Of a stretch of DNA of 64,000 nucleotides, positions 37,692-46,242 are shown piece by piece. The stretch covers positions 1 through 64,000 of the forward strand of contig OX044367.1 of NCBI GenBank assembly GCA_943846785.1, read 5' to 3'. Numbering within the stretch: the first letter of the stretch is position 1; every line of letters starts with the position of its first letter. The notes below the pieces were generated by a model. That model did no database searches. It was not told where the DNA came from and saw nothing but the letters and a program-made list of their open reading frames with translations. The position numbers and the translations under genes are program-made. The DNA comes from SCGC-AAA076-P13 sp905478035 (GTDB lineage Bacteria > Pseudomonadota > Gammaproteobacteria > Magnimaribacterales > D2472).

Positions 37692-38483
37692 TTAAGCTCC
37701 TCTAAGAGATTTTAGAAAAATTTCATCTGTTTTATTTTGAATCAATTCAACATGCCCATCTTTAGCTAACTCTAAAGAAGCTAAAAAAGTAACAACCACC
37801 CCATGCCTGCCTTCGGCTTTTCTTAATGTTTTTGAAAAACTTACTACATTTCTTTTTGCTAGGATTTCCATGATTATTTGAATACGTTCTTGTGTAGACA
37901 ATTCTTCAAAATCTATTTGATGACTTAATTTTAAATCAGGCCTTGATTTTATTTCGTAAAAAATAGAGGCTAGTTCTTCTTTTGTGATGAATATTTCTTT
38001 TTTTTCAATCTTTATCTCAGGCAGAGCTGCTGATGCTGTATAAAAATCTCTATCTACTCTTGGAAGTAAAGCTAGTTTTTCTGATGCAAGCTTATATCTT
38101 TGATACTCTTGCAATCTTTTAATTAATGCTGATTTTGGATCTTCCTCCTCATCATCATGTATTTCTCTTGGGAGCATCATCCGAGATTTAATTTCTGCCA
38201 ACGTTGCAGCCATTACTAAATATTCTGCAGCTAACTCAAATTGTAAAGCATCCATTAAATCAATATATTCGATGTACTGATCGGTAATATTAGAAACATC
38301 TAACTCAAGAATATTAATATTTTCTTTTTTAATGAGATAAAGAAGAAGATCCATTGGACCTGAGAATGTTTCTAAGCAGAGCTCTAAGGCATTAGGCGGT
38401 ATAAATAAATCCTCAGGGAGTGTTTCATAGGGCTGGCCCATGACCATCGGAAACTCTAATTGTGTTTGAGTAGTATTTTGCAT
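37692..38483 (-). CDS. scpA: Segregation and condensation protein A
   Basis: Intact, 263 residues from ATG 38481-38483; a GTG nine bases upstream is less likely. The kleisin N-terminus is ETFSGPMDLLLYLIKKENIN followed by YIEYIDLMDALQFELAAEYL, and the C-terminal winged helix has VVTFLASLELAKDGHVELIQ. It bridges SMC heads with ScpB. The gene starts the scpA-scpB-rluB operon. A perfect palindrome lies 5 bases upstream of the start codon. Confidence 0.95.
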   Translation of the reverse strand: MQNTTQTQLEFPMVMGQPYETLPEDLFIPPNALELCLETFSGPMDLLLYLIKKENINILELDVSNITDQYIEYIDLMDALQFELAAEYLVMAATLAEIKSRMMLPREIHDDEEEDPKSALIKRLQEYQRYKLASEKLALLPRVDRDFYTASAALPEIKIEKKEIFITKEELASIFYEIKSRPDLKLSHQIDFEELSTQERIQIIMEILAKRNVVSFSKTLRKAEGRHGVVVTFLASLELAKDGHVELIQNKTDEIFLKSLRGA

Positions 38484-38488
38484 GATAA

Positions 38489-38502
38489 ACACTACATAGT
38501 GT
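38489..38502. promoter_or_regulatory. Palindrome at the scpA start, possible operator
   Basis: ACACTACATAGTGT is a 6-2-6 perfect inverted repeat, placed between the scpA ATG and its promoter region. About 30 bases on, at 38526-38540, lies a related imperfect palindrome sharing the ATAGTGTA core. The 184-base divergent gap between scpA and aroG must hold both promoters. No known factor site matches, so it is a candidate only. Confidence 0.35.
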
Positions 38503-38667
38503 AAGTTTTAAAGCTTATTAATACAACATATAGTGTATGTATAACAACAAAATAATTTTTAAAAAGAAGAGTAAAGATTATTTTAAGTATCTTTTTTTAA
38601 TAATACCTACTATTTTAATTTCATTCATTTAATATTGATGACGTGAATATTTAAAACTAATTGATAA

Positions 38668-39717
38668 ATGAACTACTCAACAGATAATACAAGAATAATT
38701 GATAGAAAAAAGGTCCCTGCACCCTACGAGCTTGTTAATAAACTTCCAATTGACGATGCAATTTCAAAATTAGTTTATGGGACTAGACAAGAAATAAGTC
38801 AGATACTTCATAACAAAGATGATAGATTGCTTGTGGTTGTTGGGCCCTGCTCAATTCATGATCCAGATAGCGCCATTGAATATGCTAAAAAATTAATTGA
38901 GCAGAATATAAAATATAAAGAAGAGCTCCTTATCGTTATGAGGGTTTATTTTGAAAAACCCAGAACAACAGTTGGCTGGAAAGGCTTGATAAATGATCCT
39001 GATTTAAATGAGACATATAATATTGGCAAGGGTGTCGAAATGGCAAGAAAGCTTCTTATAGACTTGGCAAGATTAAACCTTCCTGCAGGCACTGAATTCC
39101 TAGATCCAATTTCTCCTCAGTATATTACAGACATAATATCTTGGGGTGCGATAGGTGCCAGAACTGCAGAAAGCCAGATTCACAGAGAGTTAGCTTCAGG
39201 TTTGTCATGCCCAATAGGTATAAAAAATGGTACTGATGGAAGCCTAAAAGCTGCGATTGATGGAATTCAGGCAGCAAATCATTCACATGTATTTTTAGGC
39301 GCTACAAAAGAAGCCGATATTGCTATGCTTAAGACTGCAGGAAATAATGACAGTCATATAATATTAAGAGGTGGTAAAGAACCAAATTTTGATGCTGAAT
39401 CGGTTGCATCAACGCTCTCTGCACTCAAGGAAGCTGAGGTTAATGAATCAATCATGATTGATGCAAGTCATGGTAATAGTCAAAAACAATTTAAAAAACA
39501 AATATCTGTTGTAGATACAATATCTCAACAAATTGAGGCAGGTAATAAAAATATAACTGGTGTAATGATAGAAAGTCATCTCGTTGAAGGTAACCAAAAA
39601 ATTACAGACAGCCTCAATTATGGACAAAGCATAACCGATGCATGTATTGGATGGGATGATACGATTACTTGCCTTGATAGCCTTAGTAGTGCTGTTAAAA
39701 AAAGGAGAGGTTTGTAG
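38668..39717 (+). CDS. aroG: 3-deoxy-7-phosphoheptulonate (DAHP) synthase, class I
   Basis: Intact, 349 residues, very close to E. coli AroG/F/H. It has RLLVVVGPCSIHDPDSAIEY, MRVYFEKPRTTVGWKGL, GAIGARTAESQIHRELASGL and MIESHLVEGNQKI. It condenses phosphoenolpyruvate and erythrose-4-phosphate, the entry to the shikimate pathway whose later genes (aroA, tyrA, pheA) lie at 22-27 kb. This subfamily is feedback-regulated by an aromatic amino acid; which one cannot be told here. Confidence 0.97.
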   Translation: MNYSTDNTRIIDRKKVPAPYELVNKLPIDDAISKLVYGTRQEISQILHNKDDRLLVVVGPCSIHDPDSAIEYAKKLIEQNIKYKEELLIVMRVYFEKPRTTVGWKGLINDPDLNETYNIGKGVEMARKLLIDLARLNLPAGTEFLDPISPQYITDIISWGAIGARTAESQIHRELASGLSCPIGIKNGTDGSLKAAIDGIQAANHSHVFLGATKEADIAMLKTAGNNDSHIILRGGKEPNFDAESVASTLSALKEAEVNESIMIDASHGNSQKQFKKQISVVDTISQQIEAGNKNITGVMIESHLVEGNQKITDSLNYGQSITDACIGWDDTITCLDSLSSAVKKRRGL

Positions 39718-39721
39718 AGCA

Positions 39722-40510
39722 TTGAAAGGTTCTGAAAAAATTTTTTTCTCTAAAGACGTTGCTGAAACACTTGGAATTGAGTCGGCAATAATATTAGAGT
39801 TATATCAAACTCAAAAAATATCTCATTCAAATGATTTAGAAGCTATAAAGAAATCTTTAGTAGAAGTTGCTCCTTTTTTAGATCAAAAGAATTTAGAAGA
39901 GAATATTAATAAATTAGTAAAATATAAATTTATAAACGCCATTAAAAAAATAGGTGGCTTTAATGTCCAAGAAGCGCCTACTAATAATTCGCAAAAAAAT
40001 AAAATCACATCAGAATGGAACCCATCTAAAGAAGCAATTGAGATTCTTCAAATGAGCCAAATTGAAGAAGATTTTTATTATAAAAAACTTCAAGAATTTA
40101 AATTATATTGGATAGAGAGAGGACAAGAAAGGAATAACTGGAACACCTCATATATTGATTATATTAGGAGGGAATGGGCTAAAGAAAAAAGCTCTAATAA
40201 AGGCCTACCATACGTATTAGATACAAACTGGACACCAAGTGATGATGTGTTTGATATCCTTGAATTATCTGAAATATCAAAAGAATCAGCTTCAAGATAC
40301 TTAAGAGAGTTTATACTGTACTGGAAAGAAAATGGCTCAGCCTTTACAACATGGAATTCAAAATTTATAGAACATGTTAAAAGAAGGCATCTAGGCAATC
40401 AAAATCAAAACAATGAAGAAAGTAAAAAACATACTGAACCAGGAAAGTACACAAAGGACTTTACATCAAGAAAAAGTGACTCATCCTGGGCATCAGAAAT
40501 TGAACTCTAA
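39722..40510 (+). CDS. Protein with two DnaT-like domains (putative primosomal protein)
   Basis: The frame is open from 39638, but that would overlap aroG. TTG 39722-39724, preceded by GGAGAGG at 39704-39710, is the likely start and gives 262 residues. Residues 1-95 look like a small helical domain (FFSKDVAETLGIESAIILEL). Two repeats of the DnaT ssDNA-binding type follow. The first is WNPSKEAIEILQMSQIEEDF then FKLYWIERGQERNNWNTSYI; the second is WTPSDDVFDILELSEISKES then FILYWKENGSAFTTWNSKFI. DnaT helps PriA and the helicase loader restart replication. Tandem copies in one protein are unusual. The next gene looks like a phage-P-type loader. Confidence 0.75.
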   Translation: MKGSEKIFFSKDVAETLGIESAIILELYQTQKISHSNDLEAIKKSLVEVAPFLDQKNLEENINKLVKYKFINAIKKIGGFNVQEAPTNNSQKNKITSEWNPSKEAIEILQMSQIEEDFYYKKLQEFKLYWIERGQERNNWNTSYIDYIRREWAKEKSSNKGLPYVLDTNWTPSDDVFDILELSEISKESASRYLREFILYWKENGSAFTTWNSKFIEHVKRRHLGNQNQNNEESKKHTEPGKYTKDFTSRKSDSSWASEIEL

Positions 40511-41057
40511 TAAAAAAGAATTTATAGATTCAATAGATAATCTATTTTTGAAGCTGGAGCTTGCGTATCACTATCAATTTTATAAAGTATTTGGAACAGA
40601 TGAGCGATTAAGTGAAGGTAAAAAACTATGGGCTGTAAGTTTAAAAAGCTTTTCATTAGAAACTATTGCACAAGCTATTGAAAACGTAATCGGATCACAA
40701 TCCTATCTTCCTACTCTTACAGATATTGTTAAGGCTTGCTCAGAAATAAATAGTTATGATGGCTTTCCATCAGTTGAGGAGGCCTACATTGAAGCACGAA
40801 AATCCTTTTCTCCAAGACAGCAATATCCATGGAGCCATCCTATTGTTTACTTTACTGGTAAGAAGATAGGTTGGAATTTATTAGATGAGAGAGATAGTAA
40901 AGAGCTATTTCATTCCTTTAAGAAAATTTTTAATAGATACAAAAAAAATGCTGTGGATGGTGTAGAGTTTAAAATTGAGCCCATAAAAGAAATACCTCAA
41001 TCTAAGCCTTTAAATAAAAAACTATTTGAAAGTTTAAGAAAGAAACATAAGGTTTAA
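40413..41057 (+). CDS. Lambda-P-like replication protein (putative helicase loader)
   Basis: 214 residues from ATG 40413, which overlaps the DnaT-like gene by 98 bases; GTG 40476 would give 193 residues and a smaller overlap. Visible motifs are FIDSIDNLFLKLELAYHYQF, LWAVSLKSFSLETIAQAIEN and YLPTLTDIVKACSE, then YPWSHPIVYFTGKKIGWNLL. The last two blocks resemble phage replication protein P and its chromosomal relatives, which load DnaB helicase. There is no Walker motif, so it is not a DnaC-type ATPase. The neighbouring DnaT-like gene supports a primosomal role. No phage genes surround it. Confidence 0.6.
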   Translation: MKKVKNILNQESTQRTLHQEKVTHPGHQKLNSNKKEFIDSIDNLFLKLELAYHYQFYKVFGTDERLSEGKKLWAVSLKSFSLETIAQAIENVIGSQSYLPTLTDIVKACSEINSYDGFPSVEEAYIEARKSFSPRQQYPWSHPIVYFTGKKIGWNLLDERDSKELFHSFKKIFNRYKKNAVDGVEFKIEPIKEIPQSKPLNKKLFESLRKKHKV

Positions 41058-41138
41058 CTAATTAAATATTTACCCTTCATTCATAGAGTAGTATCATATG
41101 ATGTATGCAGTGTAAACATTATGACTAATTATTAAGAT

Positions 41139-42008
41139 ATGACTAAAAATATAAGAGTATCGCTATACATTTTCATCCCTGTTCTGCTATGGATGCTATC
41201 AGGCTTCCTAGTAAATGAGGTCGAAGATGCTGACACTTTAGAAACCAATCTTTTTAAAGTAGGCAGTAAATTAAGTAATGCTATTTCATATCAACCATCA
41301 ATCAAATTAAAAGCAACCTCTCGATCAGAAGCAAGAGTTAATGTAAGGGCAAAAACATCAGGAGAAGTTGTTAAAATTGGTGCTACTCAGGGACAATTTA
41401 TTAATAAAGGATCAATTTTATGCAGTCTAGGTGTAGTTGAATTAAATAGAACTGAAGTTAAGGCTCCTTTTTCAGGCTATATTGAACAAATTGTGAAGCC
41501 AGGTAATTTTTTAGAAAGAGGTCAAAACTGCGCAACAATTATTCAACTAAATCCAATTATATTTGTTGCCGAGGTTCCTGAATTTAGCATTAATAAGATT
41601 GAAACTGGTCAAGAGGTTTCTATGAAACTTGTTACAGGGGAATTATTAAAAGGAAATTTAACTTTTGTTTCTAAAAGTGCATCGCCCTCAACAAGAACTT
41701 TTAAGGTTGAATCACAAATACCAAATAAAGATGGCGAGGTAAGAGATGGCATTACTGCTGAAATGACTATTAAGACAAAAATAGTTAAAGCTCATAAAAT
41801 TTCACCTTCAATATTGCTATTGAATGATGCAGGTATAGTTGGTGTGAGATCAATTAAAGATAATATTGTGAAATTTAATGAAGTGATAATACTTGAAGAC
41901 TCAGAGTCAGGATTATGGATTACCGGATTACCAGAAACCCTTGAATTAATTGTTCAAGGTCAAGGCTTTGTAGAAGATGGTCAAAAGGTAATATCTGACA
42001 GGTTATGA
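41139..42008 (+). CDS. RND efflux periplasmic adaptor (membrane fusion protein)
   Basis: Intact, 289 residues. An N-terminal membrane segment (VSLYIFIPVLLWMLSGFLV) is followed by a lipoyl-type barrel half (RVNVRAKTSGEVVKIGATQG, VKAPFSGYIEQIVKPGNFLE) and a beta-barrel domain (TGELLKGNLTFVSKSASPST). It is shorter than AcrA (397) because the alpha-hairpin seems minimal. It links the inner-membrane pump to an outer-membrane channel. The stop overlaps the pump gene start (ATGA). No channel gene is nearby. An 81-base gap (41058-41138) precedes it. Confidence 0.9.
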   Translation: MTKNIRVSLYIFIPVLLWMLSGFLVNEVEDADTLETNLFKVGSKLSNAISYQPSIKLKATSRSEARVNVRAKTSGEVVKIGATQGQFINKGSILCSLGVVELNRTEVKAPFSGYIEQIVKPGNFLERGQNCATIIQLNPIIFVAEVPEFSINKIETGQEVSMKLVTGELLKGNLTFVSKSASPSTRTFKVESQIPNKDGEVRDGITAEMTIKTKIVKAHKISPSILLLNDAGIVGVRSIKDNIVKFNEVIILEDSESGLWITGLPETLELIVQGQGFVEDGQKVISDRL

Positions 42009-45000
42009 CTAAAATTGTAGATTTTGCTTTATCTAAAGCAAAAACAACTCTGATGATCGCATTTATGATCATCATTGCAGGCTCTTATGCGAGACAAGAA
42101 ATATCTATTGCAGCCTCTCCTAATGTTCAGCTTCCATTTATAAGTGTATCTGTATATTTAGATGGTGCTTCTCCAAATGATACTTCAAGGCTTATAGCAA
42201 AACCTTTAGAAAATAGACTTATGACAATCACTGGTGTTAAAAACATCAGCTCTAGAAGTGTTCTAAGTTTTGCTAGAATTTTTTTAGAATTTGAAGTTGG
42301 ATATGATATGGATAAGGCTTTGGTTGATATCAAGCAAGCCGTTGAAGAAACCAAGTATGAGCTTCCTAGGGAAGCTGAAGATCCACAAATATCAGAATAT
42401 TCTGAGGCAAGCTTTCCTGTAATGAATATTAGTATTGTTGGAAAAAGTTCTATTAGACAAAAGGTTTTTTATGCAAAAGATTTAAAAGATAAAATAGAGG
42501 GAATTGAAGAAATTCTTGAAGCTAATCTTTCAGGAGCACCTGAGGAAGTTCTTGAAGGTGTTATTAATAAATCTCGTATGGAGTCATACGGAGTAACGCT
42601 TAGCGATATTTACTACTCTGTTGCTAATAACAATCTTATTATTCCTGGTGGCACTCAAGATACAGGCAAAGGTAGTTTTAATATAGAGGTGCCAAGTGTT
42701 ATAGAGTCTGCTCAAGACGTCTATTCTATTCCAATCAAGGTTACAGAAGATGCAATAGTTACTTTAGGTGATATAGCAGACATTAAGAGGACATTTAAAG
42801 ATTTTACTTCCTATGCAAGAGTAAATGGCTTAGATGCTGTAACCCTCGAAGTACGTTTAAGAGAGGGAGCAAATGCAATTGATGCATCTAATGACATTCG
42901 TAATATTTTAGAAGAGTATAAAAAGACTCTGCCTGAGAACTTAAAGATTTTAATATCAGATGATGATACTGTTTATGCTATTGAAATGGTGAAAGAACTG
43001 AATGGCAATATTATTACTGCTGTTGTTCTTATCATGGTGCTTGTTATTGCAAGCATGGGCTTCAGGGTATCTATGTTAGTTGGTCTTTCAATACCATTCT
43101 GTTTTTTATTTACTTATTTAACATTTTATTCTTTTGGTATGGAAATTAATTTTCTAGTCATGATGGGTTTATTGCTAGGGATGGGAATGTTAATTGATGG
43201 AGCAATTGTTATAACTGAATATGCTGATAAAAAAATTAGTGAGGGTCTTTCAAGATCTGAAGGCTACAAAATGTCATCAAAAAGAATGTTTTATCCAATT
43301 CTTGCCTCAACAGGTACAACTATGGCAGCATTTATTCCTGTTATGCTTTGGCCTGGTTTCACTGGACAGTTCATGCGATATCTTCCTATTACCGTTTTTA
43401 CTGTCTTGATAGGTTCATTATTATATTCGTTAGTTTTAATACCAGTTTTGGGTACCTATCTAGGGCAAACAGAATCTACTCTTAATAAAAAAGAAAAGAG
43501 AGAGTCAATATTTAAAAAATTGACAGAACTTTATGGAAAACGTATTTCAAAATTTGTTAAAAATCCAGTTGAGACATGTTTAGCAGTATTTTCTCTTCTA
43601 CTACTAATTATTATGAGCTATTCATATTTTGGTAAAGGTACTATCTATTTTGCTCTTGTTGATCCTGTTCAGGCTGAGGTAACAATTAAAGCTAGAGGAA
43701 ATTATTCTGCTCTTGAGACTAAAGAAATTGTTGAGAAAGTTGAAGAGAGATTTCTAGCTGTAGAAGGCTTAAGTAGTGTCTACTTAAGGGCTGGTACCGA
43801 GTGGTGGAACTCTGGTGCAGACAAGATAGGTGGAGGTTTTATCGAAGTAGCTCCAGCTGCTAACAGAACAAGATCAGGCCTTGAAATAATGGAATCATTG
43901 AATGAATCAGTAAACAATCTTCCTGGAATATTTGTTGAGATTAAGGCTGATATTGGAGGGCCTTCTTTTGACACTCCAATAGAATTGGACATATTGGGCA
44001 ACTCAGAATTTGCAGTAAATCGTGCGGTTGATGAGGTTGAAAGCTATCTCAGGAATGAAGTAACTGGATTGATTAATATAACATCGACTAAGCCCTACCC
44101 CTCAGTAGAATGGAGTGTAGAAGTGGACAAACAAAAGGCAGCACAACTTGGAGTGAGTGTTGTAGATGTGGGAGCTCTAGTTCAAATGCTAACAAATGGT
44201 TATAAAGTAGGAGAATACAGACCTGATGATTCAAGAGATGAAGTAGAAATTAGAGCAAGGTTTCCTGAATCCGATAGAACCATCACAGGTATACAAAATC
44301 TTAATGTAACGACTCTTAAAGGATTAGTTCCAGTAAGCTCTTTTATATCTGTAATCCCTAAAGAAAATAGACAGACTATTAATAGAAGAAATGGTAAATT
44401 TTCACATGAAATTGGGGCTGCTACACTTGATGAATCTGAAGTTTCTGCAAAGGTTCAAGAAATTGATCAGTGGCTTCAAAAAAAGGATCTAGGACAAGGT
44501 GTTACATATAAATTTTCTGGCATGGCAGAAGAAACAGAAGAAGTTAATAACTTTATGATTGCAGCTGGAATAATGGCGGTTTTTATTATGCTTGTAATGC
44601 TGCTTACACAATTTAATAGTTTCTATCAATCATTCATAATACTAACATCTGTAACTATTTCATTTGTTGGGGTTCTTTTAGGTCTTTTAATTACAGGCAA
44701 GCCTTTTAGTACTACCATGACTGGACTTTCAATAGTGACTTTAGCTGGAATTGTGGTTAATAATAATATTGTATTAATTGATACTTTCAATAAATTAAGA
44801 TCAGAATCTCCACATATAGAACAGTCTGAACATATCATTAATGCATGCAAACAGAGACTTAGACCTATCTTATTAACCTCTTTAACTACTATATTTGGTC
44901 TCTTACCTTTGGCAATGGGATTAAGTGTAGATATTATTGCTAGAGATATAATTGTAGGGAGTAGAATTGTTGACTGGTGGTCAAATTTGGCAGTTTCAAT

Positions 45001-45115
45001 TGTATTTGGTCTTGGTTTTAGTACCTTTATAACTCTAATACTAACTCCAGCGGTATTAGCACTTCCATACGCTTTAAAAAATGATTTTAAAAAAATTTTT
45101 AAAGCAGTCAATTAA
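42005..45115 (+). CDS. RND family efflux transporter, AcrB-like inner-membrane pump
   Basis: Intact, 1036 residues. The N-terminal helix is followed by the first porter half (VSVYLDGASPNDTSRLIAKP), helices 2-7, the second porter half (AEVTIKARGNYSALETKEIV) and helices 8-12. The proton-relay region of helix 4 is GMLIDGAIVITEYAD, so only one of the two aspartates of AcrB is kept (Asp-Gly). In helix 10 the usual lysine is replaced: AGIVVNNNIVLIDTFNKL. This is known from divergent RND subfamilies and suggests altered coupling. The substrate is unknown. It pairs with the adaptor just upstream. Confidence 0.93.
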   Translation: MTKIVDFALSKAKTTLMIAFMIIIAGSYARQEISIAASPNVQLPFISVSVYLDGASPNDTSRLIAKPLENRLMTITGVKNISSRSVLSFARIFLEFEVGYDMDKALVDIKQAVEETKYELPREAEDPQISEYSEASFPVMNISIVGKSSIRQKVFYAKDLKDKIEGIEEILEANLSGAPEEVLEGVINKSRMESYGVTLSDIYYSVANNNLIIPGGTQDTGKGSFNIEVPSVIESAQDVYSIPIKVTEDAIVTLGDIADIKRTFKDFTSYARVNGLDAVTLEVRLREGANAIDASNDIRNILEEYKKTLPENLKILISDDDTVYAIEMVKELNGNIITAVVLIMVLVIASMGFRVSMLVGLSIPFCFLFTYLTFYSFGMEINFLVMMGLLLGMGMLIDGAIVITEYADKKISEGLSRSEGYKMSSKRMFYPILASTGTTMAAFIPVMLWPGFTGQFMRYLPITVFTVLIGSLLYSLVLIPVLGTYLGQTESTLNKKEKRESIFKKLTELYGKRISKFVKNPVETCLAVFSLLLLIIMSYSYFGKGTIYFALVDPVQAEVTIKARGNYSALETKEIVEKVEERFLAVEGLSSVYLRAGTEWWNSGADKIGGGFIEVAPAANRTRSGLEIMESLNESVNNLPGIFVEIKADIGGPSFDTPIELDILGNSEFAVNRAVDEVESYLRNEVTGLINITSTKPYPSVEWSVEVDKQKAAQLGVSVVDVGALVQMLTNGYKVGEYRPDDSRDEVEIRARFPESDRTITGIQNLNVTTLKGLVPVSSFISVIPKENRQTINRRNGKFSHEIGAATLDESEVSAKVQEIDQWLQKKDLGQGVTYKFSGMAEETEEVNNFMIAAGIMAVFIMLVMLLTQFNSFYQSFIILTSVTISFVGVLLGLLITGKPFSTTMTGLSIVTLAGIVVNNNIVLIDTFNKLRSESPHIEQSEHIINACKQRLRPILLTSLTTIFGLLPLAMGLSVDIIARDIIVGSRIVDWWSNLAVSIVFGLGFSTFITLILTPAVLALPYALKNDFKKIFKAVN

Positions 45116-45131
45116 TAAATTACAATAAAGC

Positions 45132-45356
45132 ATGTCTAATTCAAATAAAAAAATTGATTTTGAGTCTTCTTTAAAGGAGCTTGAATCTATTGTCACAAAA
45201 CTAGAGGATGAAAATATTAATTTAGAAGATTCAGTCAAGTCATTTGAAGCAGGAATAAACCTTGTAAAGCAATGTCAAAAACAACTTGAAGAGGCTGAGC
45301 TAAAGGTTAAAGAGCTTCTGGATGATGGTACTGCCGCAGAGCTAGATAATTCATAG
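45132..45356 (+). CDS. xseB: Exodeoxyribonuclease VII small subunit
   Basis: Intact, 74 residues. FESSLKELESIVTKLEDENI and LVKQCQKQLEEAELKVKELL form the two-helix hairpin typical of XseB. It joins XseA to form exonuclease VII, which degrades single-stranded DNA. It stands at the head of the conserved xseB-ispA-dxs operon; the large subunit is not in the window. Confidence 0.95.
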   Translation: MSNSNKKIDFESSLKELESIVTKLEDENINLEDSVKSFEAGINLVKQCQKQLEEAELKVKELLDDGTAAELDNS

Positions 45357-45363
45357 TTTATAA

Positions 45364-46188
45364 ATGGTCTCTCAACACCTATCGGAAGTAAAAGAGCTTG
45401 TAAAAATTAAGGTTACCGATAGTATTGGAAATTCAAATCTAATAGAAGAATCTATGCTTTATTCAGCGATTGCTGAAAGTAAAATGGTTCGAGCTGGTTT
45501 AATATTTGCTTCTGCTAAAACGAATCCTTATCTTGAAATGGAAAGCGTAGTTACATTAGCTTCATCAATTGAGTTAATGCATACTTATTCGTTAGTTCAT
45601 GATGATCTTCCATGTATGGATGATGATGATATAAGAAGAAATCAGCCATCAAACCACATTAAGTATGGAGAAGCTAATGCTGTACTTACCGGAGATGCTC
45701 TTCAGGCTCTTGCATATGAGATTATATGCAATGATATTAATTTAACTAATAAAAATAAAGTTAGTGCAATTAAATTGCTAACTGAAGCTTGTGGAAAAAA
45801 TGGAATGGTTCATGGTCAACACTTGGATATTCAAAATGAAAATAATATAAATGAAGTTAATCAAGAAATTCTAGATCATACGCATCAACTAAAAACAGGC
45901 AAATTAATAGAATGTTCTGTTCTATTTGGTCAGCTAAATAATGAGTTAAGCGATGATCAGTTAAAGAATTTTAAAAATTTTAGCAGTAAGCTTGGGTTAG
46001 CATTTCAAATTATTGATGATGTTCTTGATGTTACAGAGTCATCAGAAGTTTTAGGAAAAACTAATAACTCAGATATTAAAAATAACAAACAAACATATGT
46101 AGATCTCATTGGCATTAAGCCTGCGCAAGATAGAGCTAGAAATTTGATAGAATCAGCAATTACAAGATCTCAATATGAACAATCTTGA
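45364..46188 (+). CDS. ispA: Farnesyl diphosphate synthase (frameshifted C-terminus)
   Basis: 274 residues as sequenced. The first Asp-rich motif is HDDLPCMDDDDIRRNQPS and the second is FQIIDDVLDVTESSEVLGK; GKNGMVHGQHLDIQNE lies between. It makes farnesyl diphosphate from IPP and DMAPP/GPP. The family normally ends in a segment like LIDIAYYLIERRN. That exact segment is encoded just downstream in the next frame (46190-46242, after NNLDGTNS), so a one-base shift near 46165-46170 probably removes the true end. With it the protein is about 292 residues. The dxs ribosome site lies inside that tail. Confidence 0.93.
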   Translation: MVSQHLSEVKELVKIKVTDSIGNSNLIEESMLYSAIAESKMVRAGLIFASAKTNPYLEMESVVTLASSIELMHTYSLVHDDLPCMDDDDIRRNQPSNHIKYGEANAVLTGDALQALAYEIICNDINLTNKNKVSAIKLLTEACGKNGMVHGQHLDIQNENNINEVNQEILDHTHQLKTGKLIECSVLFGQLNNELSDDQLKNFKNFSSKLGLAFQIIDDVLDVTESSEVLGKTNNSDIKNNKQTYVDLIGIKPAQDRARNLIESAITRSQYEQS

Positions 46189-46242
46189 TGGAACAAATAG
46201 TCTGATTGATATTGCTTACTACCTTATAGAAAGGAGGAATTA

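Noticed and set aside
44626..45111. Long minus-strand frame of 161 codons inside the RND gene
   Set aside because: It is antisense to the intact transmembrane end of the efflux pump; its hydrophobic character reflects that.
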